A DNA stretch of 64,000 nt from Aquimarina pacifica (lineage in GTDB: Bacteria > Bacteroidota > Bacteroidia > Flavobacteriales > Flavobacteriaceae): NCBI RefSeq assembly GCF_000520955.1, contig NZ_JACC01000028.1:1-64000 (forward strand), in the 5' to 3' direction. The notes beneath the pieces are model-generated. The model worked only from the letters and a program-made list of their open reading frames with translations. It did no database searches and had not been told where the DNA came from. Position numbers and translations under genes: made by a program. Shown here piece after piece: positions 18,056-26,652 of the stretch (the stretch's first letter is position 1; the number at the start of each line of letters is the position of its first letter).

Positions 18056-18445
18056 TTAAAAATTCGATCGAATTTCTGATGCTAATATTTCAAAATCAGA
18101 ATCAGACATCGAAACTTTATGCTGAAAAGTCATTTCTTTCATGTCATTCAGCGGAATCAGGTGTACATGCACATGAGGCACTTCTAGTCCTACTACGGCG
18201 ATTCCTACTCGTTTACAAGGTACAGTTTTTTCAAGGGCCTTAGCAACTTTTCGAGAAAACCCCATAAGTCCCAAATATGCATCTTCATCTAGATCAAAAA
18301 TTTTATCCTCTTCTTTTTTAGGAATACATAATGTATGTCCTTTTGCATTGGGGTTGATATCCAAAAAGGCATAATAGTTATCATCCTCAAAAATCTTATA
18401 CGATGGTATTTCTCCATCAATAATTCTAGTAAATAGGGTAGGCAT
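18056..18445 (-). CDS. HIT family nucleotide hydrolase
   Basis: 129 residues with the histidine triad HVHVHLIPL near residues 94-102, and the N-terminal FTRIIDGEIPSYKIFEDDNYYAFLDINPNAKGHTLCIPK typical of HINT-like proteins. These cytoplasmic enzymes hydrolyse AMP-linked nucleotides such as adenosine phosphoramidates. It probably forms one transcript greA-HIT-thioesterase, although a terminator separates it from greA. Confidence 0.92.
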   Translation of the reverse strand: MPTLFTRIIDGEIPSYKIFEDDNYYAFLDINPNAKGHTLCIPKKEEDKIFDLDEDAYLGLMGFSRKVAKALEKTVPCKRVGIAVVGLEVPHVHVHLIPLNDMKEMTFQHKVSMSDSDFEILASEIRSNF

Positions 18446-18511
18446 TACTTTGTTTATTAGTTAGTATATAATTACGGGAAATATAGTTTATTTATGTGTA
18501 AGTCAAAACCA

Positions 18512-18550
18512 AAAAAACTCCTTTTTTATAAAATTAAAAAGGAGTTTTTT
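18512..18550. terminator. Rho-independent terminator after greA
   Basis: 15-base arms AAAAAACTCCTTTTT / AAAAAGGAGTTTTTT with a 9-base loop, 22 bases past the greA stop codon. Confidence 0.8.
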
Positions 18551-18571
18551 AATAGCTTAATGTTAGATTTT

Positions 18572-19048
18572 CTATTCTCTAGAAATCTCTACAACATCAA
18601 ATTTCATTGTTCCATTAGGCACTTGTATTTCTGCAATTTCTCCTACAGTTTTACCCAAAAGTCCTTTACCTATAGGGGAATCTACGGATATTTTTCCTGT
18701 TTTAAGATCTGCTTCGCTTTGTGCTACTAATTTATAAATCATTTCAGCACCATTCGTTTGATTTTTGATCTTTACCGTAGAATGTATTAGTGCTTTTGAG
18801 GTGTCTAATTGAGACTCATCAATCAATCTCGCATTGGCAAGGGTTTCTTCTAATTTAGAAATTCTCATCTCTAATAATCCTTGCGCTTCTTTTGCTGCAT
18901 CATACTCTGCATTCTCACTTAAATCTCCTTTATCACGCGCCTCTGCTATTGCTTGAGAAGCTTTTGGACGTTCAACATCTTTTAACTGATTTAGTTCGTC
19001 TCTTAAATTTTTTAGCCCCTCTGCAGTATAATAAGATACTTTGCTCAT
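18572..19048 (-). CDS. greA: Transcription elongation factor GreA
   Basis: 158 residues from the ATG at 19046-19048 (MSKVSYYTAEGLKNL). A longer frame reaches 19156, but it reads through the promoter and hairpin described below, so I reject it. Classical GreA: coiled-coil N-terminal domain with AEARDKGDLSENAEYDAAKEAQ (the acidic tip Asp/Glu that rescue backtracked RNA polymerase), then the C-terminal FKBP-like domain with SVDSPIGKGLLGKTVGEIAEIQVPNG. The promoter and 5' hairpin directly upstream look unusual (see finding). Confidence 0.95.
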   Translation of the reverse strand: MSKVSYYTAEGLKNLRDELNQLKDVERPKASQAIAEARDKGDLSENAEYDAAKEAQGLLEMRISKLEETLANARLIDESQLDTSKALIHSTVKIKNQTNGAEMIYKLVAQSEADLKTGKISVDSPIGKGLLGKTVGEIAEIQVPNGTMKFDVVEISRE

Positions 19049-19075
19049 AACTTCATCGTTTATATAAATACAAAA

Positions 19076-19095
19076 AATCCCATAGCTATGGGATT
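19076..19095 (-). promoter_or_regulatory. Perfect palindrome/hairpin in the greA leader
   Basis: AATCCCATAGCTATGGGATT is a perfect 20-base palindrome, followed on the minus strand by TTTTTTG. It would fold as an 8-base stem with a 4-base loop and ends 27 bases before the greA ATG. It looks like an intrinsic terminator, but it lies almost exactly where transcription would start, so it may instead be a 5'-end stem. Confidence 0.6.
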
Positions 19096-19102
19096 CTATA
19101 TT

Positions 19103-19136
19103 CAAAGATAATAAAAAATTTACTGAAGACCACAAA
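19103..19136 (-). promoter_or_regulatory. greA promoter, Bacteroidota consensus
   Basis: Minus strand: -33 TTTG at 19133-19136, 22-base spacer, -7 TATCTTTG at 19103-19110. Both boxes match the consensus TTTG/TAnnTTTG. The predicted start of transcription is near 19095-19098, at the edge of the palindrome. Confidence 0.6.
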
Positions 19137-19168
19137 TTTACGTAATTTGGCTCCACAATACCGGCGTT

Positions 19169-19600
19169 ATGAAAAAGATTGTATTTCTACTTCTTACTTT
19201 ATTAATTTTATCCTGCAGTAGCGATGATGGTAGTGATAACAACCAATTTTTACCTTCAACAAGTATTAATTATCAGATTAATCTAGACCTTCCTCAGTTT
19301 AGTGACCTCAAGTTTTCTGGTAATCATTATGTCGACAAAACAGAAAATGGTAGTATCAAAGGAATTATAATTTATAATCTAAATGACACACAGTTTAGTG
19401 CTTTTGAGTTAAGTGATCCTAATCATGTGCCTAGTTCTTGTTCTACACAAACTATCAATGGTTTGACGGCAACTTGTGATTGCGAAGACGGTAATTCATA
19501 TAACATTATAACGGGGCAGCAAACTGAAGGAGAAGGACAATTCAGTCTACGGGCATATGCCATTAGACGAACTGGAAACATATTATCAATCAGCAATTAA
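19169..19600 (+). CDS. Rieske-like lipoprotein lacking the His ligands
   Basis: 143 residues. Lipoprotein signal MKKIVFLLLTLLILSCSS with the lipobox Cys at residue 16. The body (INLDLPQFSDLKFSGNHY; GIIIYNLNDTQFSAFELSDPNHVPSSC; CDCEDGNSYNIITGQ; LRAYAIRRTGNILSI) has the outline of a Rieske-like fold as seen in other flavobacterial lipoproteins. The true Rieske CxH/CxxH ligands are missing: here CST and CDC. So a 2Fe-2S cluster with normal ligands is unlikely. Attached to a membrane on the periplasmic side, or surface-exposed. Function unknown. It is transcribed divergently from greA. Confidence 0.65.
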   Translation: MKKIVFLLLTLLILSCSSDDGSDNNQFLPSTSINYQINLDLPQFSDLKFSGNHYVDKTENGSIKGIIIYNLNDTQFSAFELSDPNHVPSSCSTQTINGLTATCDCEDGNSYNIITGQQTEGEGQFSLRAYAIRRTGNILSISN

Positions 19601-19629
19601 CACCTTTTTTAAATTTTATATTATTGACA

Positions 19630-20742
19630 TTATTGCCAATTATGTGCCCAATCTTTCCAGACCACTTCTAAGCCTTTGCTCTTAAGCATTTTAACCACCT
19701 CTTCTGTAGTGCGTTCATCAGAGATTTCGAATTGTTCTAAGGATTGTGGATCAACGGCATATCCGCCAGGATTCGTTTTGGACTCAGCACTAATAGAAGT
19801 AATTCCTAAATTGACAATATGTTCTCTGAACAACTCACTCTCTCGAGTAGACATCGAGAGTTCTACATCCTCATCGAATAATCTAAAAGCGCAAATTAGC
19901 TGAACAAGATCTGTATCTGTCATTGCTACTTTAGGCTCTAATCCCCCACTATGCGGTCTCAATCTGGGAAATGATATAGAATATTTTGTTTTCCAATAGG
20001 TCTTTTGCAAATACTGCAAGTGTAAAGCCGTAAAAAAACTGTCGCCACGCCAATCCTCAAGACCAAAAAGTGCTCCTAACCCAATCTTATGAATCCCTGC
20101 TCTACCCAATCGATCCGGAGTCTCTAAACGATAGTCAAAATTAGACTTCCTCCCTTTAGGATGGTGTTTTTTATATTCTTCTCGATGATACGTTTCCTGA
20201 TATACCAATACTGCATATAAACCATTACTTCGCAAAAGTTCATATTCTGATTCATCTAGTGGCTGTACTTCTATTGTAATGTTAGCAAATTTTGACCGAA
20301 TCAATTTTATTGAATTACTGATATAATCAACCCCAACTGTTTTGTTTGCTTCTCCTGTTACCAAAAGGATATGATCGTATCCTTTTGATTTAAGAAAATC
20401 AACCTCCTTCAAAATTTCTTGATCTGTTAATGTTCGTCGAGGAATTTTATTGGTCATACTAAACCCACAATAAGTACATATATTCTGGCATTCATTACTT
20501 AAATACATCGGTGCATACATTTGTATAGTATTTCCGAAACGTTTTTTAGTAATAGCATTACTTAGTTGTGCCATCTCCTCTATATATGGTGTGGCAGCCG
20601 GAGAAATTAATGCTTTAAAATCTTCTAAATCTCGCTTTGATCTCTGCAAAGCTCTCCTGACATCTTCTTCTGTTTTTGCATTAATATCTACAAGAATTTG
20701 GTCCCAATTATATTTATCGAATAGCGTCTTGAAAGTATTCAT
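19630..20742 (-). CDS. thiH: 2-iminoacetate synthase (tyrosine lyase)
   Basis: 370 residues from the ATG at 20740-20742 (MNTFKTLFDKYNWDQI, the family start); an ATG 4 codons earlier is also open. This radical SAM enzyme cleaves Tyr to dehydroglycine (2-iminoacetate) for the thiazole of thiamine. The iron-sulfur motif NECQNICTYCGF gives Cys-x3-Cys-x2-Cys; the surrounding APMYLSN and later DIISISFPRLRPHSGG-type segments (SISFPRLRPHSGG) fit ThiH. Last gene of the thi operon; no thiF follows it. Confidence 0.95.
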   Translation of the reverse strand: MNTFKTLFDKYNWDQILVDINAKTEEDVRRALQRSKRDLEDFKALISPAATPYIEEMAQLSNAITKKRFGNTIQMYAPMYLSNECQNICTYCGFSMTNKIPRRTLTDQEILKEVDFLKSKGYDHILLVTGEANKTVGVDYISNSIKLIRSKFANITIEVQPLDESEYELLRSNGLYAVLVYQETYHREEYKKHHPKGRKSNFDYRLETPDRLGRAGIHKIGLGALFGLEDWRGDSFFTALHLQYLQKTYWKTKYSISFPRLRPHSGGLEPKVAMTDTDLVQLICAFRLFDEDVELSMSTRESELFREHIVNLGITSISAESKTNPGGYAVDPQSLEQFEISDERTTEEVVKMLKSKGLEVVWKDWAHNWQ

Positions 20743-20790
20743 AGCTGTTAGCATTTAGCTTCTGGCTATTCACCAAAAGCTTCAAATTAA

Positions 20791-21081
20791 TTATCCCTTT
20801 TTTACAGTTGAATGTAATACGTTTAACATTTTTCTTATTTCTACTATATTCGAATTTAATATCTCAAATTCTTTATCTTGGACATATTCAGTATTCTCAT
20901 AAAATTCAATTAGATACGCTACTTCGGCCGCTGATGCAATATTTGTAGGATTAGAATCTCTTCTCAATTGCGAAATCAACCCAAACATCTCATCCTTTGG
21001 ATTTTTTTTTGATATTTTGTATCCCTCCAACGTACATTGATTTGACTTTATCCAAACACCATAATTCCTAAAATTTCTCAT
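20791..21081 (-). CDS. Shortened four-helix-bundle (23S rRNA IVS-type) protein
   Basis: 96 residues. The N-terminus FRNYGVWIKSNQCTLEGYKISKKNPKDEMFGLISQLRRDSNPTNIAS and the C-terminus DKEFEILNSNIVEIRKMLNVLH match the four-helix-bundle protein family (relatives: FxNYxVWQK... FPKDEMYGLTSQIRRA..., about 115-125 residues). The stretch expected between NIAS and the next helix (EGASR...SSFELETQ in relatives) is missing here and replaced by AAEVAYLIEF. So it is shortened, possibly decaying. It sits between thiG and thiH, unrelated to thiamine as far as is known; these genes are often inserted among others in flavobacteria. Confidence 0.7.
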   Translation of the reverse strand: MRNFRNYGVWIKSNQCTLEGYKISKKNPKDEMFGLISQLRRDSNPTNIASAAEVAYLIEFYENTEYVQDKEFEILNSNIVEIRKMLNVLHSTVKKG

Positions 21082-21145
21082 TGCTTTTTAGTACTCGCTT
21101 TTAAAATTATATCTATCATCAGCCCAGAGTTATCAGCTAATAGCT

Positions 21146-21916
21146 TCATTTCGTTAAAAATGAAGTTAATGGGCTACTAGCTTCTGCGTGTTGCTGAATA
21201 GGTGCTAATTTTGCATTATATGCCATACGTCCTGCTGCCACTGCCATTCTAAAAGCATTTGCCATTGCTATAGGGTTTTGAGAAACTGCAATTGCAGTAT
21301 TCACTAGAACAGCATCTGCTCCAATCTCCATAGCATGAGCAGCATGCGACGGGCTACCAATACCGGCATCTACAATGACTGGAACATTACTTTGATCAAT
21401 TATAATTTCTAAAAACTCAAGAGTCTTTAACCCTTTGTTACTACCAATTGGGGCTCCCAATGGCATTACACATTGTGCCCCCACCTCTTCTAATCGTTTA
21501 CATAATACAGGATCTGCATGAATATAGGGCATAACAACAAATCCTAATTTAATCAGCTCTTCTGCTGCTTTTAGGGTTTCAATAGGATCGGGTAATAAAT
21601 ACTTAGGGTCAGGATGAATTTCTAATTTCACCCAATTAGTTTGCAATGCTTCTCTTGCCAATTGAGCAGCAAATACCGCCTCTTTGGCATCTCTAACTCC
21701 TGATGTATTAGGTAACAAATTAATTCTCGAGTGATTCAAATGATTTAATATATCATCTTGTTCATTAGTAACGTCGACACGCTTTAATGCTACAGTAATT
21801 AACTCACTTTCTGAAGTTAGCAAAGCATCTCTCATTAACGATGAAGAACTAAACTTTCCTGTCCCGGTAAATAGACGAGAAGAAAATTCTTTATCTGCAA
21901 TTTTTAACATATCCAT
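21146..21916 (-). CDS. thiG: Thiazole synthase
   Basis: 256 residues, normal length. It forms the thiamine thiazole ring from 1-deoxyxylulose 5-phosphate, 2-iminoacetate and ThiS-thiocarboxylate. Motifs: [16 protein letters not shown] near residues 13-28, [12 protein letters not shown], the catalytic Lys in [30 protein letters not shown], and the phosphate loop [29 protein letters not shown]. Two possible starts (MDMLKIAD or MLKIAD). In the thi operon 18 bases after thiE. Confidence 0.97.
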   Translation of the reverse strand: MDMLKIADKEFSSRLFTGTGKFSSSSLMRDALLTSESELITVALKRVDVTNEQDDILNHLNHSRINLLPNTSGVRDAKEAVFAAQLAREALQTNWVKLEIHPDPKYLLPDPIETLKAAEELIKLGFVVMPYIHADPVLCKRLEEVGAQCVMPLGAPIGSNKGLKTLEFLEIIIDQSNVPVIVDAGIGSPSHAAHAMEIGADAVLVNTAIAVSQNPIAMANAFRMAVAAGRMAYNAKLAPIQQHAEASSPLTSFLTK

Positions 21917-21934
21917 TCTATACTTTCTTTTATT

Positions 21935-22567
21935 CTATTTAATCTTTTGATCATATGTGCTGTTTATCCTAGTAATCGTTTTTTCTATATCAGACTGATT
22001 CGTCAACATTCCCGAAACAGCAATTGCCGAAATACCCGTATCAAAAATTTCTGAAATATCATCTGATGTAATCCCACCAACACCAACAATTGGAACATCA
22101 TGATGTTTACTTCTTAATTCTGCTAGTATTTTATTATATCCTTCATTTCCCAAAATCGGACTTAACTTCTTTTTGGTTGTTGTGTATCTAAAAGGACCTA
22201 AGCCAATATAATCCACTCCATTATTAATCTGAAGCAAGCAATCTTCTAATGTATTAGCGGTACCACCTATGATGAAATTATCGCCTACTATTTTTCGAGC
22301 TTCTTTTGGATGCACATCTTCTAATCCCAAATGAATACCATCTGCCATTGCCGCCTTGGCAACCCCTATATTATCATTGACAATCATAGTAACATCATAG
22401 GTGTCACAAATCGCCCTACACTTAATAGCTGTATTTAGACACGTAGCCATATCATACTCTTTGAGACGTAATTGTACCCAACGACACCCTGCTTTGCATA
22501 CCTCTTCTATATGTTTAAGGTGCTCTTCTGGTGTTTTTCCTTGAGAAATATATTGTAAAGGAGTCAT
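21935..22567 (-). CDS. thiE: Thiamine-phosphate synthase
   Basis: 210 residues. It joins HMP-PP to thiazole phosphate to give thiamine phosphate. ThiE motifs: WVQLRLKE, VNDNIGVAKAAMADGIHLGLED, GGTANTLEDC, YIGLGPFRYTTTKKKLSPILG and VGVGGITSDDI. It is the more canonical of two ThiE-like proteins in this operon and is likely the working enzyme. Preceded by thiD after a 76-base gap. Confidence 0.93.
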   Translation of the reverse strand: MTPLQYISQGKTPEEHLKHIEEVCKAGCRWVQLRLKEYDMATCLNTAIKCRAICDTYDVTMIVNDNIGVAKAAMADGIHLGLEDVHPKEARKIVGDNFIIGGTANTLEDCLLQINNGVDYIGLGPFRYTTTKKKLSPILGNEGYNKILAELRSKHHDVPIVGVGGITSDDISEIFDTGISAIAVSGMLTNQSDIEKTITRINSTYDQKIK

Positions 22568-22643
22568 TTAAGTCTTTTTAATTTTTTGCTTTGATTCATA
22601 TATTCCTTCTTTCTTAACTTCTTTCATGCTTTATTGTAAAACC

Positions 22644-23423
22644 CTATATCCTATGATAACCTAGTAATGTTTTATTAGAGCTCAATACTTTTTCTGTATA
22701 TCTTTTTGCTCTATAGCAAGCTTGAAGTAAAGGCAACTCCCTACCCAAATATGTAGTTATTGCCGATGACAACACACAACCACTACCATGTTTTTCGTAA
22801 TTGTTTTCACCTTTTGGATTCAGGATAAAGTGTTTTCCTTTTTTTGTAAAAAGTTCATCTTTTCCTATGGTATCCTTTCGATGTCCTCCTTTCAAAAACA
22901 GGTTCGTTTTACTACTAATATATGTGATTGTTTCTTCTATTGTTTTGTCAGTGTATAACTGTTCTATCTCCTTATAATTAGGTGTTAACAAATAAATTTT
23001 ATCTAAAATCTGATCAAAATGATCTTGAGATTTTAGCTGCTGTGTTTTAGTCAGTACTTCTTTGTTATGAAAGTTATAATTTGAACTTGCTGTAAGAACT
23101 GGATCTAGTACTATCTTGATATCCTTACTTTTTTGTAACAGCCGATCTATAATTTCATTTAACACGAACCAATTCTGAACAATCCCAATTTTAACCACAT
23201 CAATAGTAAAACGATCAAATAAAATGTCAATTTGATTTTTAATCACCTCTATGGGAGTCCAATGACACGTTTCGAACAACATATCATTCTGGATAGTATT
23301 GGCGCTACAAACGGCTAATCCGTATCCTTTTAAAGCTTCTATTGTTTTGATATCGGCTGTAAATCCTGCCCCACTTGATGGGTCAAAACCTGCAATGGTT
23401 AATATGTTTGGACGTGTTTTCAT
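22644..23423 (-). CDS. thiD: Hydroxymethylpyrimidine (phosphate) kinase
   Basis: 259 residues. It phosphorylates HMP and HMP-P in the thiamine pathway; ribokinase-like fold. Motifs: TIAGFDPSSGAGFTADIKTIEALKGYGLAV near residues 8-37, VLDPVLTASSN, LTPNYKEIEQL and the anion-hole segment KHGSGCVLSSAITTYL. It starts 3 bases after the stop of the upstream ThiE-like gene, so it is tightly coupled. Confidence 0.94.
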   Translation of the reverse strand: MKTRPNILTIAGFDPSSGAGFTADIKTIEALKGYGLAVCSANTIQNDMLFETCHWTPIEVIKNQIDILFDRFTIDVVKIGIVQNWFVLNEIIDRLLQKSKDIKIVLDPVLTASSNYNFHNKEVLTKTQQLKSQDHFDQILDKIYLLTPNYKEIEQLYTDKTIEETITYISSKTNLFLKGGHRKDTIGKDELFTKKGKHFILNPKGENNYEKHGSGCVLSSAITTYLGRELPLLQACYRAKRYTEKVLSSNKTLLGYHRI

Positions 23424-23426
23424 TCT

Positions 23427-24035
23427 CTATCTCTGCATCCTTATTAGCTCGTCATTAGCTTTCTTAATTTCTAAAAAGCTTCCTAAATAATCTTCTGTAT
23501 TCCATACTCCTCCTAAAACACCAACTCCCTTGTAACCTAGATCAAAAATAGCTTGCAATGTCCCAGCGTTTACTCCTCCCATTCCTACAACAAATTTATC
23601 AAGATCCCTGACATCAAACCCTTTTCCTTGATAACCTGCTTTAGAAATTGAGCTAAAAACGGGGCTTAATAATACATATTCGAAATCAACAGGACAATTA
23701 CTAATATCTTCCTTGGAATGAAAGGAACTACTTACTTTGTAATTCTTATCCATAAAGCTCTTAACATAAGCTCCCAGCTCTTCATCCAAATCTAATCGCG
23801 GTTGCTCCTGAATATGAACCCCTCTAAGTCCCAATTCTATGCATAATTCATGAAATTGATGCAACATTATTCTATCTAAAAACTGAGGTTTTATCTTAGT
23901 AAGTAATGCTCTGTATCCCTGAATATCCAAGGTTGGTTTTCTAAAATGCAACACTTCTAAACCATTCTCGAATAAGGTGTTAATTCGATCCGCTTCGTTT
24001 TCTAATTCTCTTTCTGAGGTAATTATGATTAGCAT
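23427..24035 (-). CDS. ThiE/TenI-like thiamine phosphate synthase paralogue
   Basis: 202 residues with the ThiE/TenI barrel: GLEVLHFRKPTLDIQGY, LRGVHIQEQ, YVLLSPVFSSISKAGYQG and GMGGVNAGTLQAIFDLGYKGVGVLGGVW. The active-site positions deviate from ThiE (HFRKP in place of VQLREK; no clear IVND-N motif but FHELCIELGLRG). It may be a TenI-type thiazole tautomerase or a low-activity ThiE. A second ThiE-like gene in this position is common in Bacteroidota thi operons. The gap upstream holds a Flavo-1-like element. Confidence 0.8.
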   Translation of the reverse strand: MLIIITSERELENEADRINTLFENGLEVLHFRKPTLDIQGYRALLTKIKPQFLDRIMLHQFHELCIELGLRGVHIQEQPRLDLDEELGAYVKSFMDKNYKVSSSFHSKEDISNCPVDFEYVLLSPVFSSISKAGYQGKGFDVRDLDKFVVGMGGVNAGTLQAIFDLGYKGVGVLGGVWNTEDYLGSFLEIKKANDELIRMQR

Positions 24036-24090
24036 ATCTATTTGTTAGCTATTAGTAAAAAACTACGCTTTTTTCATTATTCATATTCTA

Positions 24091-24183
24091 AACTAGCCCC
24101 GATCGCAGCGGCATCCTTTTTTATAGTTGTTCTCGACAAAACAACTATAAAAAAGATATAGCATAGAGCGGGAACCAGCTCCT
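24091..24183. ncRNA. Flavobacterial repeated structured element (Flavo-1-like)
   Basis: Two conserved blocks, AGCCCCGATCGCAGCGGCAT near 24095 and GATATAGCATAGAGCGGGAA near 24155 followed by CCAGCTCC, flank a 15-base-pair hairpin CTTTTTTATAGTTGT / ACAACTATAAAAAAG. I recall this block layout from the dispersed Flavobacteria element named Flavo-1 in RNA-motif surveys; the name is from memory and is not verified here. It lies just past the thiC stop codon, in the 3' region of that cistron. Only this copy is seen in the window. Confidence 0.5.
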
Positions 24184-24206
24184 GAAAATAGAAACAGTAG
24201 TACAAA

Positions 24207-26072
<1,866 letters not shown>

Positions 26073-26162
26073 TTATTGTTGTGTGTATTTTTATCTAAAA
26101 AATGTTCTGTTTTTTGACTTTCTATGCTCCCCTTTTGAACAAAGGTTTAAAACTGGGATCTA

Positions 26163-26363
26163 TTAGCCTCCTTGTGTTGCTTTTATGATGATTACATCAT
26201 CACCTATTTGCAGACACATCGTGTTCCAATTATTTCTAGAAACTATTTGATTATTTATTGCAATTGCAATTCCGTTAGAAGCAATATTCAATTGTTCTAG
26301 CAAGCTTTGTACAGAACTATTTTCTGTAATATTTTGCGATTGATTATTAACGTTTATGGTCAT
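26163..26363 (-). CDS. thiS: Sulfur-carrier protein ThiS
   Basis: 66 residues, ubiquitin-like fold, ending in the GG tail needed for thiocarboxylation (IIKATQGG). The N-terminal MTINVNNQSQNITENSSVQSLLEQL and NGIAIAINNQIVSRNNW match the ThiS family. First gene of the operon, directly behind the TPP riboswitch. The activating enzyme ThiF is not encoded in this window. Confidence 0.93.
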   Translation of the reverse strand: MTINVNNQSQNITENSSVQSLLEQLNIASNGIAIAINNQIVSRNNWNTMCLQIGDDVIIIKATQGG

Positions 26364-26447
26364 ATCTTCAATATATTAATCCATAAACCTTAGGTAAGTC
26401 ACCTAGTTTGAAGAAGAAATATCACATCTATACTAAAATGTAATATT

Positions 26448-26531
26448 AACTTTTCCCTTCGTCGGTATTAACCGAATCAGGTTCAAAGGGTATTTCTCAG
26501 AATCCATTGCTATGGATACACCCCTAAAGTT
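26448..26531 (-). promoter_or_regulatory. TPP riboswitch (THI element) of the thiS operon
   Basis: Minus strand: P1 arms AACTTT/AAAGTT enclose GGGGTG, a compact P3 (ATCCAT-AGCA-ATGGAT), CTGAGAAATACCC, then TTTGAACCTGATTCGG, TTAATACCGACGAAGGGA. All conserved cores of the TPP aptamer are in order. It would repress thiS-thiC-thiE/D/E/G/H when TPP is plentiful. I see no strong terminator between the aptamer and thiS (85 bases), so the switch may act on translation. Confidence 0.93.
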
Positions 26532-26538
26532 TATATGT

Positions 26539-26546
26539 CAAAAATA
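26539..26546 (-). promoter_or_regulatory. Candidate -7 box of the thi operon
   Basis: Minus strand TATTTTTG, matching TAnnTTTG. Start of transcription would be near 26533, just before the aptamer. No -33 TTTG found at the usual spacing. Confidence 0.5.
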
Positions 26547-26558
26547 ATAAAATTATAT

Positions 26559-26590
26559 AACAAGGCTGAATTTAATTTTTCAGCCTTGTT
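26559..26590. terminator. Terminator after the thiamine-regulated TonB receptor
   Basis: 12-base arms AACAAGGCTGAA / TTCAGCCTTGTT with an 8-base loop, about 60 bases past the receptor's stop codon and directly upstream of the thi operon promoter, insulating the two units. Confidence 0.8.
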
Positions 26591-26652
26591 TTAGTCTTAG
26601 CCCACTTCATCACAAAATGCTATTGCATACACTGGGCGTAAGTAAAAATCCC

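Noticed and set aside
19049..19156. N-terminal extension of GreA
   Set aside because: Reads through a consensus promoter and a palindrome; MSKVSYYTAEGL is the family start.
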